From Paenibacillus woosongensis (GTDB lineage Bacteria; Bacillota; Bacilli; Paenibacillales; Paenibacillaceae), in contig NZ_CP126084.1 in NCBI RefSeq assembly GCF_030122845.1, forward strand, positions 1,860,001 through 1,924,000: a DNA stretch of 64,000 nucleotides. The letters run 5' to 3'. This document shows, one piece after another, positions 54,846-64,000 of the stretch (within the stretch, counting starts at the first letter, position 1; every line of letters starts with the position of its first letter). Below the pieces are notes generated by a model, which did no database searches, had not been told where the DNA came from, and saw only the letters and a list, made by a program, of their open reading frames with translations. Both the position numbers and the translations under genes were made by a program.

Positions 54846-56105
54846 ATGTTTAAGAATGTAAGGGCTCTCATGGCAGCTATGGTTGCGGTTGTAATGCTGT
54901 TAACAGCATGCGCACCAAGTACAGAGTCGGGGAATTCAGGTGCTTCCACGAACTCAGGCAAAGATGGTGACAAGGTAGTTATTCAGTGGTGGGATTCTAT
55001 GACGAGTGAGGCAACTCAAGGTGCAATCCAAACGATTATCGCGGATTACGAGGCGGCTCATCCGAATGTGAAGATCGAACGGACATATATTTCATTTGCG
55101 GACATCAAGAACAAATTGCTCCTTGGTTCCGTTGGCAATCAAATGCCGGATATTGTCTGGCTGGATAACCCGGATCATCAGGCTTTTGCCGCCGCTGGAA
55201 TTTTGGCGGATTTGACAGACGAGATTAAGGAGTGGGGACAGGCGGACAAATATTACGAAGGCCCTTGGTCCTCGACGATGTATGAAGGCAAGAACTATGG
55301 CGTACCCATCGGCAGTAACAATCTGGCGCTCTATTACAACAAGGACATGCTGAAAGCAAAAGGAATTGCGCCGCCAAGCAATTGGGAGGAATTGAAAGAA
55401 GCTGCCAAGCAGTTGACCACGAATGATGTCTACGGATTTGCCATGACTGCGGTGAAAACCGAAGAAGGGACATTTCAATTTCTTCCCCTCATGTACCAAG
55501 CAGGAGCTGACATCGACAGCTTTGACAGCCCTGGTACGGTAGAGGCGGCAACCCTGCTTCAGGATATGGTGAAAAACGGATACATGTCCAAAGAAGTAAT
55601 CAATCAGAAGCAATCCGACACGGTGGTACAGTTCTCCACGGGTAAGGTAGCAATGATGATTAACGGCACTTGGCAAATTCCGCTGCTGAGAAAAGAAGGG
55701 AAAGTCGACTGGGGTGTAGTAGAGCTGCCGGTGAACAAGCAGGGTGGTACGATCCTCGGCGGGGAAAACTGGGCGATTACGAAGGCTTCCAAAAATAAAG
55801 ATATCGCGTTCGACATCATTAAATTCGCCAATGAGCCGGAACGTTTGAAAGCGTTTGATCAGGCGGCCGGACGTCTGCCAAGCCGTTCCGATCTGCTTCG
55901 GGATCCATTCTGGCAGGAAGACGAGGAACTGAAGGTGTTCGCCGATGCGATGGAAGTAGCTAGAGCGAGAGCCTACGGACCAGAATATCCGAAAATCTCC
56001 GAAGCGATTCAAATCATGCTGCAGGAGGTCATTACCGGAAGCAAAACGCCGGAGCAAGCGGTCAAAGAAGCAGGCGCTAAGATTGAGCCGTTTGTTAAGA
56101 AGTAA
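54846..56105 (+). CDS. Sugar ABC transporter substrate-binding lipoprotein
   Basis: A 419-aa extracellular solute-binding protein (family 1). The signal ends in the lipobox LLTAC at about 17-21, so Cys21 is lipidated, followed by a Ser/Gly-rich linker. Then come IQWWDSMTSE, IVWLDNPDH, GVPIGSNNLALYYNKDML and MINGTWQIP, as in sugar-binding proteins. It delivers substrate to the two permeases downstream. TAGGGGG precedes the ATG. Confidence 0.95.
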   Translation: MFKNVRALMAAMVAVVMLLTACAPSTESGNSGASTNSGKDGDKVVIQWWDSMTSEATQGAIQTIIADYEAAHPNVKIERTYISFADIKNKLLLGSVGNQMPDIVWLDNPDHQAFAAAGILADLTDEIKEWGQADKYYEGPWSSTMYEGKNYGVPIGSNNLALYYNKDMLKAKGIAPPSNWEELKEAAKQLTTNDVYGFAMTAVKTEEGTFQFLPLMYQAGADIDSFDSPGTVEAATLLQDMVKNGYMSKEVINQKQSDTVVQFSTGKVAMMINGTWQIPLLRKEGKVDWGVVELPVNKQGGTILGGENWAITKASKNKDIAFDIIKFANEPERLKAFDQAAGRLPSRSDLLRDPFWQEDEELKVFADAMEVARARAYGPEYPKISEAIQIMLQEVITGSKTPEQAVKEAGAKIEPFVKK

Positions 56106-56187
56106 ACCGGAGCATGTAGAAACCATGGCATTCAGCAAGGGGGATGCATTGCTGCATCCCCATACACAGTAAATAGGGGGAGAAGTT

Positions 56188-57117
56188 ATGTCCCATAAAT
56201 CAGCAGTGAGCGGGAGCAGAGAACAGTTCCGTAGAGCCAGGTGGTTCTCATCTTGGAATAACTACTTGTTTGTTGTACCTGCTTTAATATTTATGGTTGT
56301 ATTTATCGGCTTTCCGCTGCTCTATAATCTCATGTTGAGCTTTCAGAATGTCAATGTGTACAATTTGAGCGGCAAGCACGACTTTATTGGATTGTCCAAT
56401 TACATGAAATCATTAAAAGATCCGGTGTTTTACACCGCTCTCCAGAACTCTGCAGTATTTACCGTGCTCAGTATCTTTTTCCAATTTACGATCGGATTTG
56501 CGCTGGCTTTGTTTTTTAATCAGAAATTTCCGGGACGTAATCTGTTTCGTTCTCTGATGCTGCTGGCCTGGATGCTGCCGGTAGTCATTAGTGGAACGAT
56601 ATTTCAATGGATGATGTCCGGCGATTTCGGAGTTATCAATTATTTTCTTCAAGCCTTGGGAATTATTGACCAGCCAATCAACTGGCTGAGCGAAGGCAGC
56701 ACGGCTTTGCTGAGTACGGTCGTGGCCAATATCTGGATCGGTATCCCGTTTAATATGATTATTTTATTGTCCGGACTGCAAGGTCTGCCTGAGCATCTGT
56801 ACGAAGCCGCCAAGCTGGACGGAGCGAACCGTTTGGTGCAATTTCGGCATATTACGCTGCCGCTGATGCGTCCAACGATTCTTGTGCTGATGATCCTGGG
56901 CATCATCAATACGTTTAAAGTATTCGACCTCATCTTTATCATGACCGCAGGCGGGCCAGTAACGTCCTCGACAGTGCTGCCGATTTACGCTTACCAGTTG
57001 TCCTTTGCGACGCTGGAATTCAGTCAGGGTGCCTCGGTATCCATGATTATGTTCTTGATTCTAATCGTTATTTCTATCGGGTATTTGAGAATGTCGAGTA
57101 AGGAGGAGGTCCACTAA
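56188..57117 (+). CDS. Sugar ABC transporter permease, MalF-like
   Basis: A 309-aa membrane protein with six helices. The EAA loop reads EAAKLDGANRLVQFRHITLPLM, where the ATPase docks. It pairs with the next gene, whose ATG overlaps its stop (TAATGG). No ATPase gene is present, as in many such operons that share an MsmX-type ATPase. TAGGGGGAG precedes the ATG. Confidence 0.95.
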   Translation: MSHKSAVSGSREQFRRARWFSSWNNYLFVVPALIFMVVFIGFPLLYNLMLSFQNVNVYNLSGKHDFIGLSNYMKSLKDPVFYTALQNSAVFTVLSIFFQFTIGFALALFFNQKFPGRNLFRSLMLLAWMLPVVISGTIFQWMMSGDFGVINYFLQALGIIDQPINWLSEGSTALLSTVVANIWIGIPFNMIILLSGLQGLPEHLYEAAKLDGANRLVQFRHITLPLMRPTILVLMILGIINTFKVFDLIFIMTAGGPVTSSTVLPIYAYQLSFATLEFSQGASVSMIMFLILIVISIGYLRMSSKEEVH

Positions 57118-57950
57118 TGGCGAATTCTAGATGGCGAATGGGCGGTTCGACCTTCATCGGCATTCTGATCATGATTGTGTTTCTTTTCCCGGTATATTGG
57201 ATGGTAAAAACGTCAATCACGCCGGTGACGGAGCTTTATCACAATCCGCCGCATATATTGCCGGTAGGGGCGACATTCGAATCTTACATTAATAACTTTG
57301 TTCGCAACCAGGATATGGTCGGCTACATCGGCAACAGCTTTATTATCGCTATAGGGACGATGGTTCTGTCGCTGCTGCTGGCGATCCCGGCTGCCTATGC
57401 ACTGGCACGGCTCCCGATCAAGGGCAAAGGCCTCATGATGATTTCCGTGCTATCGATTCAGATGCTGCCCGGCATTATGATGGCGATGCCGCTCTATATT
57501 ATGTTCTCTAAGGTGCAACTGATCGATAATTTTGCTGGATTGATATTTGCGGATCTCATCCATTCCCTGCCGTTTGCCATTATTACGCTGCGTCCATTCT
57601 TTCTGGCGCTGCCAGGCGGGCTTGAGGAAGCCGCGATGATTGATGGCTGTAATAAATTTTCTTCGTTTACGAAAATCATTTTGCCGCTGGTCATGCCCGG
57701 ACTTATGACGGTTGCTGTATTTTGCTTCCTGTTCGGCTGGGGGGACTTCATCTTCGCATTGACATTGACGACTAGCAATTCAGTTCGGCCGCTGACTCTA
57801 GGGCTGTACCGGTTTATCGGCCAATACGGCACGGAGTGGAACAATCTGATGGCGGTTGCCACGATTGCGGCATTGCCAATCATCGTTATTTTTATCTCCA
57901 TGCAAAAATACGTGGTTGGCGGGATTACGGCCGGTTCTATGAAAGACTGA
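57117..57950 (+). CDS. Sugar ABC transporter permease, MalG-like
   Basis: A 277-aa membrane protein with six helices; the EAA loop is EEAAMIDGCNKFSSFTKIILP. With the MalF-like subunit it makes the import channel. It follows directly with a 1-nt overlap. The C-terminal segment QKYVVGGITAGSMKD is typical of the group. Confidence 0.95.
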   Translation: MANSRWRMGGSTFIGILIMIVFLFPVYWMVKTSITPVTELYHNPPHILPVGATFESYINNFVRNQDMVGYIGNSFIIAIGTMVLSLLLAIPAAYALARLPIKGKGLMMISVLSIQMLPGIMMAMPLYIMFSKVQLIDNFAGLIFADLIHSLPFAIITLRPFFLALPGGLEEAAMIDGCNKFSSFTKIILPLVMPGLMTVAVFCFLFGWGDFIFALTLTTSNSVRPLTLGLYRFIGQYGTEWNNLMAVATIAALPIIVIFISMQKYVVGGITAGSMKD

Positions 57951-58006
57951 GCTAACGGGAGCAAGGCAAACGAAACGGGATGAGGAAGAGAGTAGGGGGA
58001 GCTGTG

Positions 58007-58981
58007 ATGAAACCACGGATTTATATCGCAAGGGACTTGCCGGAGCCCGTGGCCTCTTATTTAGAAGAGCATTGCGAGTGTCGATATTGGCAGGGGCCAG
58101 GGGATATATCCGAAGAGCAGTTGGCGGAGAAGATCGGGGATGCAGAAGGCTTGCTTGTTACAGCAACCCCAATTGGGCAAGCGGTGCTTAGAGCAGGATC
58201 GAGTCTCCGTGTCATAAGCAATCTATCGGCTGGCTACAACAATTTGGATCTTAGGGCGTTGCAGCAACGTAAACTGATCGCTACCCATACCCCTTACGTG
58301 CTGGACGAGACGGTGGCTGATCTGGCCATGGCGCTTCTGCTGGCGGCGGCGCGCAGAGTGACTGCTATGGATCGCTTAGTCAAGAGAGGCGGTTGGGTCA
58401 AGGGAATGGATGCCGAGCTTTACGGTCTCGACGTCCATCACAAGCGGCTTGGTATTATCGGCATGGGGCGGATCGGTGAAGCTATTGCCCGCCGCGCGGC
58501 GCTGGGCTTTGAAATGGATGTGGTCTATTACAATCGGAGCCCCAAGCCGGAGGCGGAGGAACGCTTTGGTTTGCGCTACTGCTCTATGGATACGCTGTTG
58601 GATACTTCAGATTTTGTACTTCTGATGACGCCGCTTACGCCTGAGACGAAGCATCTTATGGGCAAGGCACAGTTTGCGCGGATGAAGAGCAACGCTATTT
58701 TCGTCAATGTATCGCGCGGTGAAAATGTCGATGAGGAGGCCTTGATCTATGCACTGCAGCAGGGGCAAATAGCCGGGGCTGGCCTTGATGTATATGAGCA
58801 TGAACCTATCTCGGTGGAACATCCGTTATTGCAAATGGACAATGTGGTCACCTTGCCTCATATCGGTTCGGCTACAGCCGAGACGCGGCTAAACATGGCG
58901 TTTGCGGCGGCGAGAAATTTAGTGCATGCCTTAACCGGACAAACGCCGGTACAGATCGTTCCCGAGCTACAGCAGCAATAA
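58007..58981 (+). CDS. D-isomer-specific 2-hydroxyacid dehydrogenase
   Basis: A 324-aa NAD(P)-dependent dehydrogenase of the glyoxylate/hydroxypyruvate reductase type. The Rossmann motif is LGIIGMGRIGEA. Catalytic Arg is in NVSRGENVDEEAL, Glu in DVYEHEP and His in LPHIGSATAET. ATG at 58007 follows TAGGGGGAG. It lies between the importer and the GH31 enzyme, so it may handle a sugar-acid or oxo-acid from the same substrate; its true substrate is not shown. Confidence 0.92.
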   Translation: MKPRIYIARDLPEPVASYLEEHCECRYWQGPGDISEEQLAEKIGDAEGLLVTATPIGQAVLRAGSSLRVISNLSAGYNNLDLRALQQRKLIATHTPYVLDETVADLAMALLLAAARRVTAMDRLVKRGGWVKGMDAELYGLDVHHKRLGIIGMGRIGEAIARRAALGFEMDVVYYNRSPKPEAEERFGLRYCSMDTLLDTSDFVLLMTPLTPETKHLMGKAQFARMKSNAIFVNVSRGENVDEEALIYALQQGQIAGAGLDVYEHEPISVEHPLLQMDNVVTLPHIGSATAETRLNMAFAAARNLVHALTGQTPVQIVPELQQQ

Positions 58982-59015
58982 TTAATAAATATACAGCATA
59001 TTGGAGGAAACAGAG

Positions 59016-61346
59016 ATGAAATTTACTGATGGGTACTGGCATGTCAGACCAGGCGTTACACTGAACTATCCAGTAGAAGTCCGAGGTGTCAGGACGGCGA
59101 AGGACAAGCTTACGGTATTAGCCTCTTGCAAAAAAATCATCACGCGCGGAGATACGTTGAATACGGCTATTTTAACCGTTAATTATACTACACCGATGCC
59201 GGATGTCATTGCGGTGGAATTGGTACATCATGGCGGACGTCTGCCGAAAGGGCCGGAGTTTGAGAAGCTGAGTTACGGCGATGTGGAGGTGCAGATCGAA
59301 AACGGCGCGGATATCGCCAGTTTGACGAGCGGAAGACTTCGTGTGGAGGTACACAAAAACGAAGGTTGGAGTACGCATTTTCTATACGATGGCAAACGGT
59401 TGACCGGCAGCGGATATAAAAGTCCGGGCCACATCAAGATGCCTGATCAAACAACCTACATGCGCGAGCAGCTCGATTTAGGCGTAGGAGAATATATTTA
59501 TGGTCTTGGGGAACGATTCACCCCTTTTGTAAAAAACGGGCAGGTTGTCGATCTATGGAATGAAGACGGCGGGACCTGCAGTGAGCAAGCCTACAAAAAT
59601 GTACCGTTTTATTTGTCCAACTACGGCTATGGCGTTTTTGTCGATCACCCGGAGCGCGTATCCTACGAGGTAGCGTCTGAAGTTGTCTCCAAAGTACAGT
59701 TCAGTGTGCCCGGCGAAACGTTAAAATATTATATTATCGGCGGAGCCAATTTAAAGGAAGTCCTGAATAATTATACGAAGCTGACGGGGAAACCCGCCTT
59801 GCCGCCGGCTTGGTCTTACGGCCTCTGGCTTACGACCTCTTTTACAACGAGCTATGATGAGGATACGGTGACCAGCTTTATCGATGGCATGAGCGAACGG
59901 GACATCCCTCTTCATGTGTTTCATTTCGATTGCTTCTGGATGAAGGAGTTCCATTGGTGCGACTTTGAATGGGATCAGGAAGTATTCCCCGATCCTGAGG
60001 GGATGTTGAAGCGTCTCAAAAGCAAAGGCCTGAACATTTGTGTATGGATAAATTCCTACATTGCCCAGCAGTCTTATTTGTTTGACGAAGGCAAAGCCAA
60101 CGGCTATCTCGTGAAGACAAAGGACGGCGATGTATGGCAGTGGGACAGGTGGCAGGGCGGTATGGGGCTGGTTGATTTTACGAATCCGGCAGCCGTGCGT
60201 TGGTATAAAGATAAGCTGAAGGCATTGCTGGATATGGGCGTAGACAGCTTCAAGACTGACTTCGGGGAGCGGATTCCGACCGACGTAGTATATTTCGATG
60301 GCTCCGATCCGGTAAAAATGCATAACTATTATACACATTTGTATAATAAAGCGGTGTTCGAGGTGCTTGAAGAGACCAGAGGAAAAAATGAAGCTATGCT
60401 GTTTGCACGCTCGGCTACGGCAGGCGGCCAGCAATTCCCGGTACACTGGGGAGGGGACTGCTCGGCGACATATGTCTCGATGGCAGAAACGCTGCGCGGC
60501 GGATTGTCGCTAGGTATGTCCGGCTTCAGCTTCTGGAGCCATGACATCGGTGGTTTTGAGAATACGGCGACGCCGGATCTGTACAAGCGTTGGACCGCGT
60601 TTGGGCTGCTGTCAACGCATAGCAGGCTCCATGGAAGCCAATCTTACCGGGTGCCTTGGCTGTTTGACGATGAAGCTAGCGACGTGCTGAGGCACTTTAC
60701 ACATCTGAAGGCTACTTTAATGCCGTATTTGTTTAGGACTTCTGTGGAGGCGACGAAAACGGGTGTGCCAGTGATGCGTTCCATGGTGCTGGAATTTACG
60801 GAAGACCCGAACTGCGATACATTGGATCGTCAATATATGCTGGGCGATTCCTTCTTGGTGGCTCCAATATTCAATAGTGAAGGCACTGCAAAATATTATC
60901 TTCCCGAGGGACGCTGGACGAATTACTTAAGCGGGGAAGTTATGGAAGGCGGGCGCTGGATTCAGGAGCAGCATGATTATTTCAGTCTGCCGCTGATGGT
61001 CAGACCAAACAGCCTGATCGCGGTAGGAGCAAATAAACTGGTGCCTAACTATGATTATGCGGACGGAGTGGCCTTGCATCTGTTCGAACTGGGCGACGGT
61101 AAAAAGGCATCCACAGCTGTGTACAATACAAAGGCGGAACTGGAGCTGGAAGTGAGCGTCGAGCGGATTGGCCGGACGCTTACGGTGACAGCAAACGGCA
61201 CGGCTAACAAGCCTTGGGAGCTGGTACTGCGCGGAGTAACGGAAGTGAAGTCTATTGCAGATGGAACGCAATTGGATGGGCCTATGGGTCTGCGCATTAT
61301 TCCGGAGGCGGGTACGCAGAAAATCACCATTGAATTGAATGCTTAA
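59016..61346 (+). CDS. GH31 alpha-xylosidase (YicI-like)
   Basis: A 776-aa cytoplasmic glycosidase. The start MKFTDGYWHVRPGV and HVFHFDCFWMKEFHWCDFEW match the YicI alpha-xylosidase group. The nucleophile is D415 in SFKTDFGERIP and the acid/base D481 in HWGGDCSATYVSM. It removes alpha-linked xylose, for example from xyloglucan pieces. ATG at 59016 follows TTGGAGGA. No signal peptide, so the substrate must be imported by the ABC system in front of it. A terminator follows. Confidence 0.93.
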   Translation: MKFTDGYWHVRPGVTLNYPVEVRGVRTAKDKLTVLASCKKIITRGDTLNTAILTVNYTTPMPDVIAVELVHHGGRLPKGPEFEKLSYGDVEVQIENGADIASLTSGRLRVEVHKNEGWSTHFLYDGKRLTGSGYKSPGHIKMPDQTTYMREQLDLGVGEYIYGLGERFTPFVKNGQVVDLWNEDGGTCSEQAYKNVPFYLSNYGYGVFVDHPERVSYEVASEVVSKVQFSVPGETLKYYIIGGANLKEVLNNYTKLTGKPALPPAWSYGLWLTTSFTTSYDEDTVTSFIDGMSERDIPLHVFHFDCFWMKEFHWCDFEWDQEVFPDPEGMLKRLKSKGLNICVWINSYIAQQSYLFDEGKANGYLVKTKDGDVWQWDRWQGGMGLVDFTNPAAVRWYKDKLKALLDMGVDSFKTDFGERIPTDVVYFDGSDPVKMHNYYTHLYNKAVFEVLEETRGKNEAMLFARSATAGGQQFPVHWGGDCSATYVSMAETLRGGLSLGMSGFSFWSHDIGGFENTATPDLYKRWTAFGLLSTHSRLHGSQSYRVPWLFDDEASDVLRHFTHLKATLMPYLFRTSVEATKTGVPVMRSMVLEFTEDPNCDTLDRQYMLGDSFLVAPIFNSEGTAKYYLPEGRWTNYLSGEVMEGGRWIQEQHDYFSLPLMVRPNSLIAVGANKLVPNYDYADGVALHLFELGDGKKASTAVYNTKAELELEVSVERIGRTLTVTANGTANKPWELVLRGVTEVKSIADGTQLDGPMGLRIIPEAGTQKITIELNA

Positions 61347-61651
61347 ATCGTCATGAATACTATCCAAGTTCATCTTGCTGAAGGGAATAGCATCTTTCAT
61401 GTCCGTTGAGCTCGGAGTTAACTTGCGTATTCAATTAAAGACCTCGTCACTTGACGAGGTCTTTTAGTTGGCCTTCATTATTTTTTGGGATAATATCGTA
61501 ATTTACTAGGATATTTCTATAAAGCAGTGAGGGCTAATATAATAGGTAAAGGTATTTTTCAATTATGAAACCGCTTAAATTAGATGAGGCGTAAATTGGC
61601 GGAGTCGATCATGTGCAACGTTTAGTTTGATAAAGGAGATGAACTAACATC
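61347..61651. other. Intergenic stretch after GH31 gene
   Basis: It holds one terminator (61438-61466) and an AT-rich leader. I see no gene and no clear operator. AAAGGAG at about 61633 is the ribosome site of the next gene. Confidence 0.5.
61438..61466 (+). terminator. Terminator of the sugar-use operon
   Basis: AAGACCTCGTCA / TGACGAGGTCTT with a short loop, followed by TTAG. Confidence 0.9.
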
Positions 61652-63235
61652 ATGTCAAAAGTCGTATACCTGCCGTTAGACGAACGACCGTGCAACTATC
61701 TGTTTCCCCAGCAGCTTGCCAAAATGACCGATCTGCAGATGGTTGTTCCCGAACTAGCGATTCTCGGCAACAAGAAGAAGCCGGCTAATACAGCGGCAGT
61801 CAGGCAATGGCTGCTGAAGGCGGCGAAGGATGCCGATGTGCTGCTCGTATCCATCGATATGCTGGTATATGGAGGGATCGTTCCATCCCGGCTGCATCAT
61901 TTGTCCCTGGAGGAATGCATGCGCCGAATTTCTGTACTGGGTGAAATCAAACGCTCCTATCCCGAGATCAGCATTCATGCCTTCAATCTCATTATGCGGG
62001 TGCCAAACAACAACAAAGATGAGGAAGAGCCCGATTATTACAAATTTCATGGGGGGCAAATTTTTAAATATAGTTATTTGACGGACAAGTCGGAACGCGA
62101 CAACTTATCCGATGCGGAGCAGCAGGAGCTTGATGGCCTGCGGGAAATGATTCCAAGGCAATATCTGAATGATTTCATCGAGCGCAGAGCGGTTAACCAG
62201 GGGATCAATCACTATGCATTAGAGCTGGCGCAATATGGCATTATCGATCATTTGATTATTCCGCTGGATGACAATTCCCAATACGGCTTCTCCCCGCGAG
62301 AGCAGCAGATGATGATTTGCCGGACTCAGGAATTGGATATTATGGACCGCGTCATGATTTATCCAGGTGCCGATGAAATCGGGTGTACGATGCTCTCGCA
62401 TATATTTTGCCAACTTAAAAACTATCAGCCCGAAATATTTGTGCGTTATTCGTCCACTCAGGGACCGTTTATTAAGCCAAAATACGAAGACCGGAGCCTA
62501 AATGAGAGCATCAAATCGCATTTGACCGCTTCAGGTGCCGTGATGGCGGATCATTCCCAGGAGACGCCGTTAGTGCTGGTTGTGCATTCCCCGGCTGTCG
62601 ACCAGGCGGGCATGGCGGAGCAGATCCCGTTCAAGGACAGACATCGCTCTTACTTCTCCGAAATTCATTACCGCGAGATTGTGGAGGCCATGCAAAATTA
62701 TTTGCGCAAAGGGAAGCTGGTTGCCCTGGGTGATGTCGCAACCTGTAACGGCGGCGATCCGGTGTTAATAAATCTGCTGAAGCAGAGGGGACTGCTGGAT
62801 CAATTGACAGCCTATGCCGGCTGGAATACTTCGGGCAACACGCTTGGCACGGTCATCGCTCATTTTATTATCATTTCTTATTATATGGAGCGTTTGGAGA
62901 GCGGAAGCGGGAACAAGGCAGAGAATAGCAATGACATCCTGAAAAGTATCGTTTTGGAGAGCCGCAAATTTTACTACCATCGTCTCGTCGAGGATTTTAT
63001 TTATCAATCTTTGGTTCGTCAGGATATGTTGGAGAATGATTTGCCGGGCTTGAACGCGAGCTATTACGTGATTGAACACTGTCTGGATGAAGTGCAGGCA
63101 ATACTTGCCGCTAAAATGAACAGCGCTGTAGCGCAGTATTTGGGCGACATAAAGGAAGGCCGCATCAGGCTCGGAAATTTGCATTTTCCATGGATTCGAA
63201 TGTTTGAAATCGGATTTGAGCTGGCAATCGACTAG
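61652..63235 (+). CDS. DUF4127 family protein
   Basis: A 527-aa protein starting VVYLPLDERPCNYLFPQQL, the clear DUF4127 signature. It also has IIPLDDNSQYGFSPREQQ, YPGADEIGCTML, ATCNGGDPVL and GWNTSGNTLGTV. The arrangement of Asp/Glu/His-rich motifs suggests a metal-dependent or glycan-related enzyme, but no activity is known. No signal peptide or membrane segment, so it is cytoplasmic. It has AAAGGAG upstream. It may belong with the sugar locus or with the metallo-amidohydrolase that follows. Confidence 0.9.
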   Translation: MSKVVYLPLDERPCNYLFPQQLAKMTDLQMVVPELAILGNKKKPANTAAVRQWLLKAAKDADVLLVSIDMLVYGGIVPSRLHHLSLEECMRRISVLGEIKRSYPEISIHAFNLIMRVPNNNKDEEEPDYYKFHGGQIFKYSYLTDKSERDNLSDAEQQELDGLREMIPRQYLNDFIERRAVNQGINHYALELAQYGIIDHLIIPLDDNSQYGFSPREQQMMICRTQELDIMDRVMIYPGADEIGCTMLSHIFCQLKNYQPEIFVRYSSTQGPFIKPKYEDRSLNESIKSHLTASGAVMADHSQETPLVLVVHSPAVDQAGMAEQIPFKDRHRSYFSEIHYREIVEAMQNYLRKGKLVALGDVATCNGGDPVLINLLKQRGLLDQLTAYAGWNTSGNTLGTVIAHFIIISYYMERLESGSGNKAENSNDILKSIVLESRKFYYHRLVEDFIYQSLVRQDMLENDLPGLNASYYVIEHCLDEVQAILAAKMNSAVAQYLGDIKEGRIRLGNLHFPWIRMFEIGFELAID

Positions 63236-63277
63236 TAGGACAGAATAGGCACACCGGATTTAGTCGGAGACAAACAT

Positions 63278-63289
63278 TATAACGTTATA
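63278..63289. promoter_or_regulatory. Palindrome 1 upstream of the amidohydrolase gene
   Basis: TATAACGTTATA, inside AAACATTATAACG. It shares AAACATTATAA with the second palindrome 47 bases downstream. Confidence 0.4.
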
Positions 63290-63316
63290 TTTACTTTCCG
63301 GCACAGGCGTGTTAAC

Positions 63317-63336
63317 TTAAACATTATAATGTTTAA
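63317..63336. promoter_or_regulatory. Palindrome 2 upstream of the amidohydrolase gene
   Basis: TTAAACATTATAATGTTTAA is a perfect 20-bp inverted repeat with a TATAAT core, 20 bases before the start codon. Binding there would block transcription or initiation. A GntR-type repressor is possible. Confidence 0.5.
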
Positions 63337-63356
63337 AACGGAAATGGGTGATAGTT

Positions 63357-64000
63357 TTGAGTGATTCAAGCGATAGAATCGTGCTTCGCGATGTAAAAAG
63401 GGTGAGCGGTGAGACAATCGACATAGTCATCGAGGATGGCAGGATTGCGGAAATTACCGCCGCCGGTAAAGGAAACGGGCAATTGCTGGCCAATGTTGCG
63501 GGCGCTTATGTGTCGAGCGGCTGGATTGATATGCATGTCCATGCTTTTCCCGAGTTTGATCCCTATGGGGATGAAATCGATGAAATCGGCGTGAAGCAGG
63601 GAGTTACAACGATTGTCGATGCCGGGAGCTGTGGCGCAGATCGGATTGCCGATCTGATATCTGACAGCATAAGGGCCAAGACGAAGGTGTACGCTTTTTT
63701 GAACATTTCGCGGATCGGATTGTCTAGAATTGATGAGCTGTCCCAGCTGGAATGGATCGATAAGGAACAGGTCAAACAGGCAATAGCAGTATACGAAGAT
63801 TTCATCGTCGGACTCAAGGCGCGGATCAGCAGAAGTGTCGTCGGTGACAGCGGCTTGGAGCCGCTTCGTATAGCCCGGGAACTGTCTGACGACACGGGAC
63901 TGCCGCTTATGGTGCATATCGGTTCAGGACCTCCGGATATCCAAGAGGTAATTCCTCTTTTGCAGCGAAAAGATATCATTACGCACTATCTTAATGGGAA
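63357..64000 (+). CDS. Amidohydrolase/deacetylase family metallohydrolase (3' partial)
   Basis: The frame starts with TTG at 63357 (MSDSSDRIVLRDVKRVSG) and runs off the right edge. GWIDMHVHAF carries the first two metal His residues of the amidohydrolase barrel; GLKARISRSVVGDSG holds the (possibly carboxylated) Lys and PLMVHIGSGPPD another His. This matches the EF_0837-type metallohydrolases, found with aminotransferase-like partners. The upstream ribosome site (GGGTGAT) is weak. Substrate unknown, possibly an N-acylated amino acid or a cyclic amide. Confidence 0.82.
   Translation, partial: MSDSSDRIVLRDVKRVSGETIDIVIEDGRIAEITAAGKGNGQLLANVAGAYVSSGWIDMHVHAFPEFDPYGDEIDEIGVKQGVTTIVDAGSCGADRIADLISDSIRAKTKVYAFLNISRIGLSRIDELSQLEWIDKEQVKQAIAVYEDFIVGLKARISRSVVGDSGLEPLRIARELSDDTGLPLMVHIGSGPPDIQEVIPLLQRKDIITHYLNG

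Noticed and set aside
55092..56138. 348-codon frame opposite the sugar-binding protein gene
   Set aside because: Antisense shadow; composition is Cys/Phe/His-rich and random-looking, no start signal.

Overview
The window looks like chromosomal DNA of a spore-forming Firmicute of the Paenibacillus type. Evidence is a Suf operon in the order sufCDSUB, a cotJABC spore-coat operon, a CotF-like coat gene (broken), mtnK-mtnA, PadR and MerR regulators, many GGAGG-type ribosome binding sites, and roughly 50% GC. I saw no rRNA, tRNA, CRISPR array or prophage. The genus is inferred from gene content and style, not from a database match.

Layout. 1-10.3 kb: end of a large multi-PAS hybrid kinase, two tandem DegV proteins, small membrane proteins, methionine salvage (mtnK-mtnA) and Dps. 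10.4-11.3 kb: a PhzF-like isomerase. 11.5-22.2 kb: ten co-directional genes that look like an unrecognised biosynthetic cluster. They encode four ATP-grasp ligases (two of them circularly permuted paralogues), a haem-oxygenase-like diiron oxidase, a DRE-TIM aldolase, a C45/penicillin-acyltransferase-like enzyme, a class IV aminotransferase, an RraA-like aldolase/decarboxylase and an MFS exporter. 22.4-27.8 kb: the suf operon behind clustered Fur/PerR-type operator repeats. 27.9-36.7 kb: a frameshifted CotF-like gene, two HD-GYP proteins (one with a degenerate HD motif), a MoaD-MoaE fusion, a nucleotidase-like phosphoesterase, uppP, a YfkAB-type radical SAM enzyme and a CNNM/CorC protein. 36.7-38.5 kb: a 244-bp internally deleted IS3-family element directly upstream of cotJABC.

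39.1-45.5 kb: an OmpR/VanR-type two-component system, then a glycosyltransferase operon (GT39-like, GT2, DUF2304, secreted stalk-domain protein). Both promoters carry the same triple TTAAG array, which links them. 45.7-52.2 kb is an accessory, eroding region: two AT-rich orphan genes, two overlapping kinase-fold genes, a MerR stump, an MFS transporter, a PadR regulator with a palindromic operator, a wrecked ABC exporter pair and an IsdG-like monooxygenase. 52.5-53.3 kb: a secreted CAP-domain protein.

53.6-61.3 kb: a sugar-use locus with a LacI regulator, an ABC importer (binding lipoprotein and two permeases, no ATPase), a 2-hydroxyacid dehydrogenase and a GH31 alpha-xylosidase. 61.6-64 kb: a DUF4127 protein and the start of a metallo-amidohydrolase behind two palindromic operator candidates.

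Best candidate for a new system: the 11.5-22.2 kb cluster. Its gene set reads as making one or more unusual amino acids (aldolase, aminotransferase, diiron oxidase) and joining them with stand-alone ATP-grasp ligases into a small exported peptide-like compound, without NRPS modules or an obvious precursor peptide.
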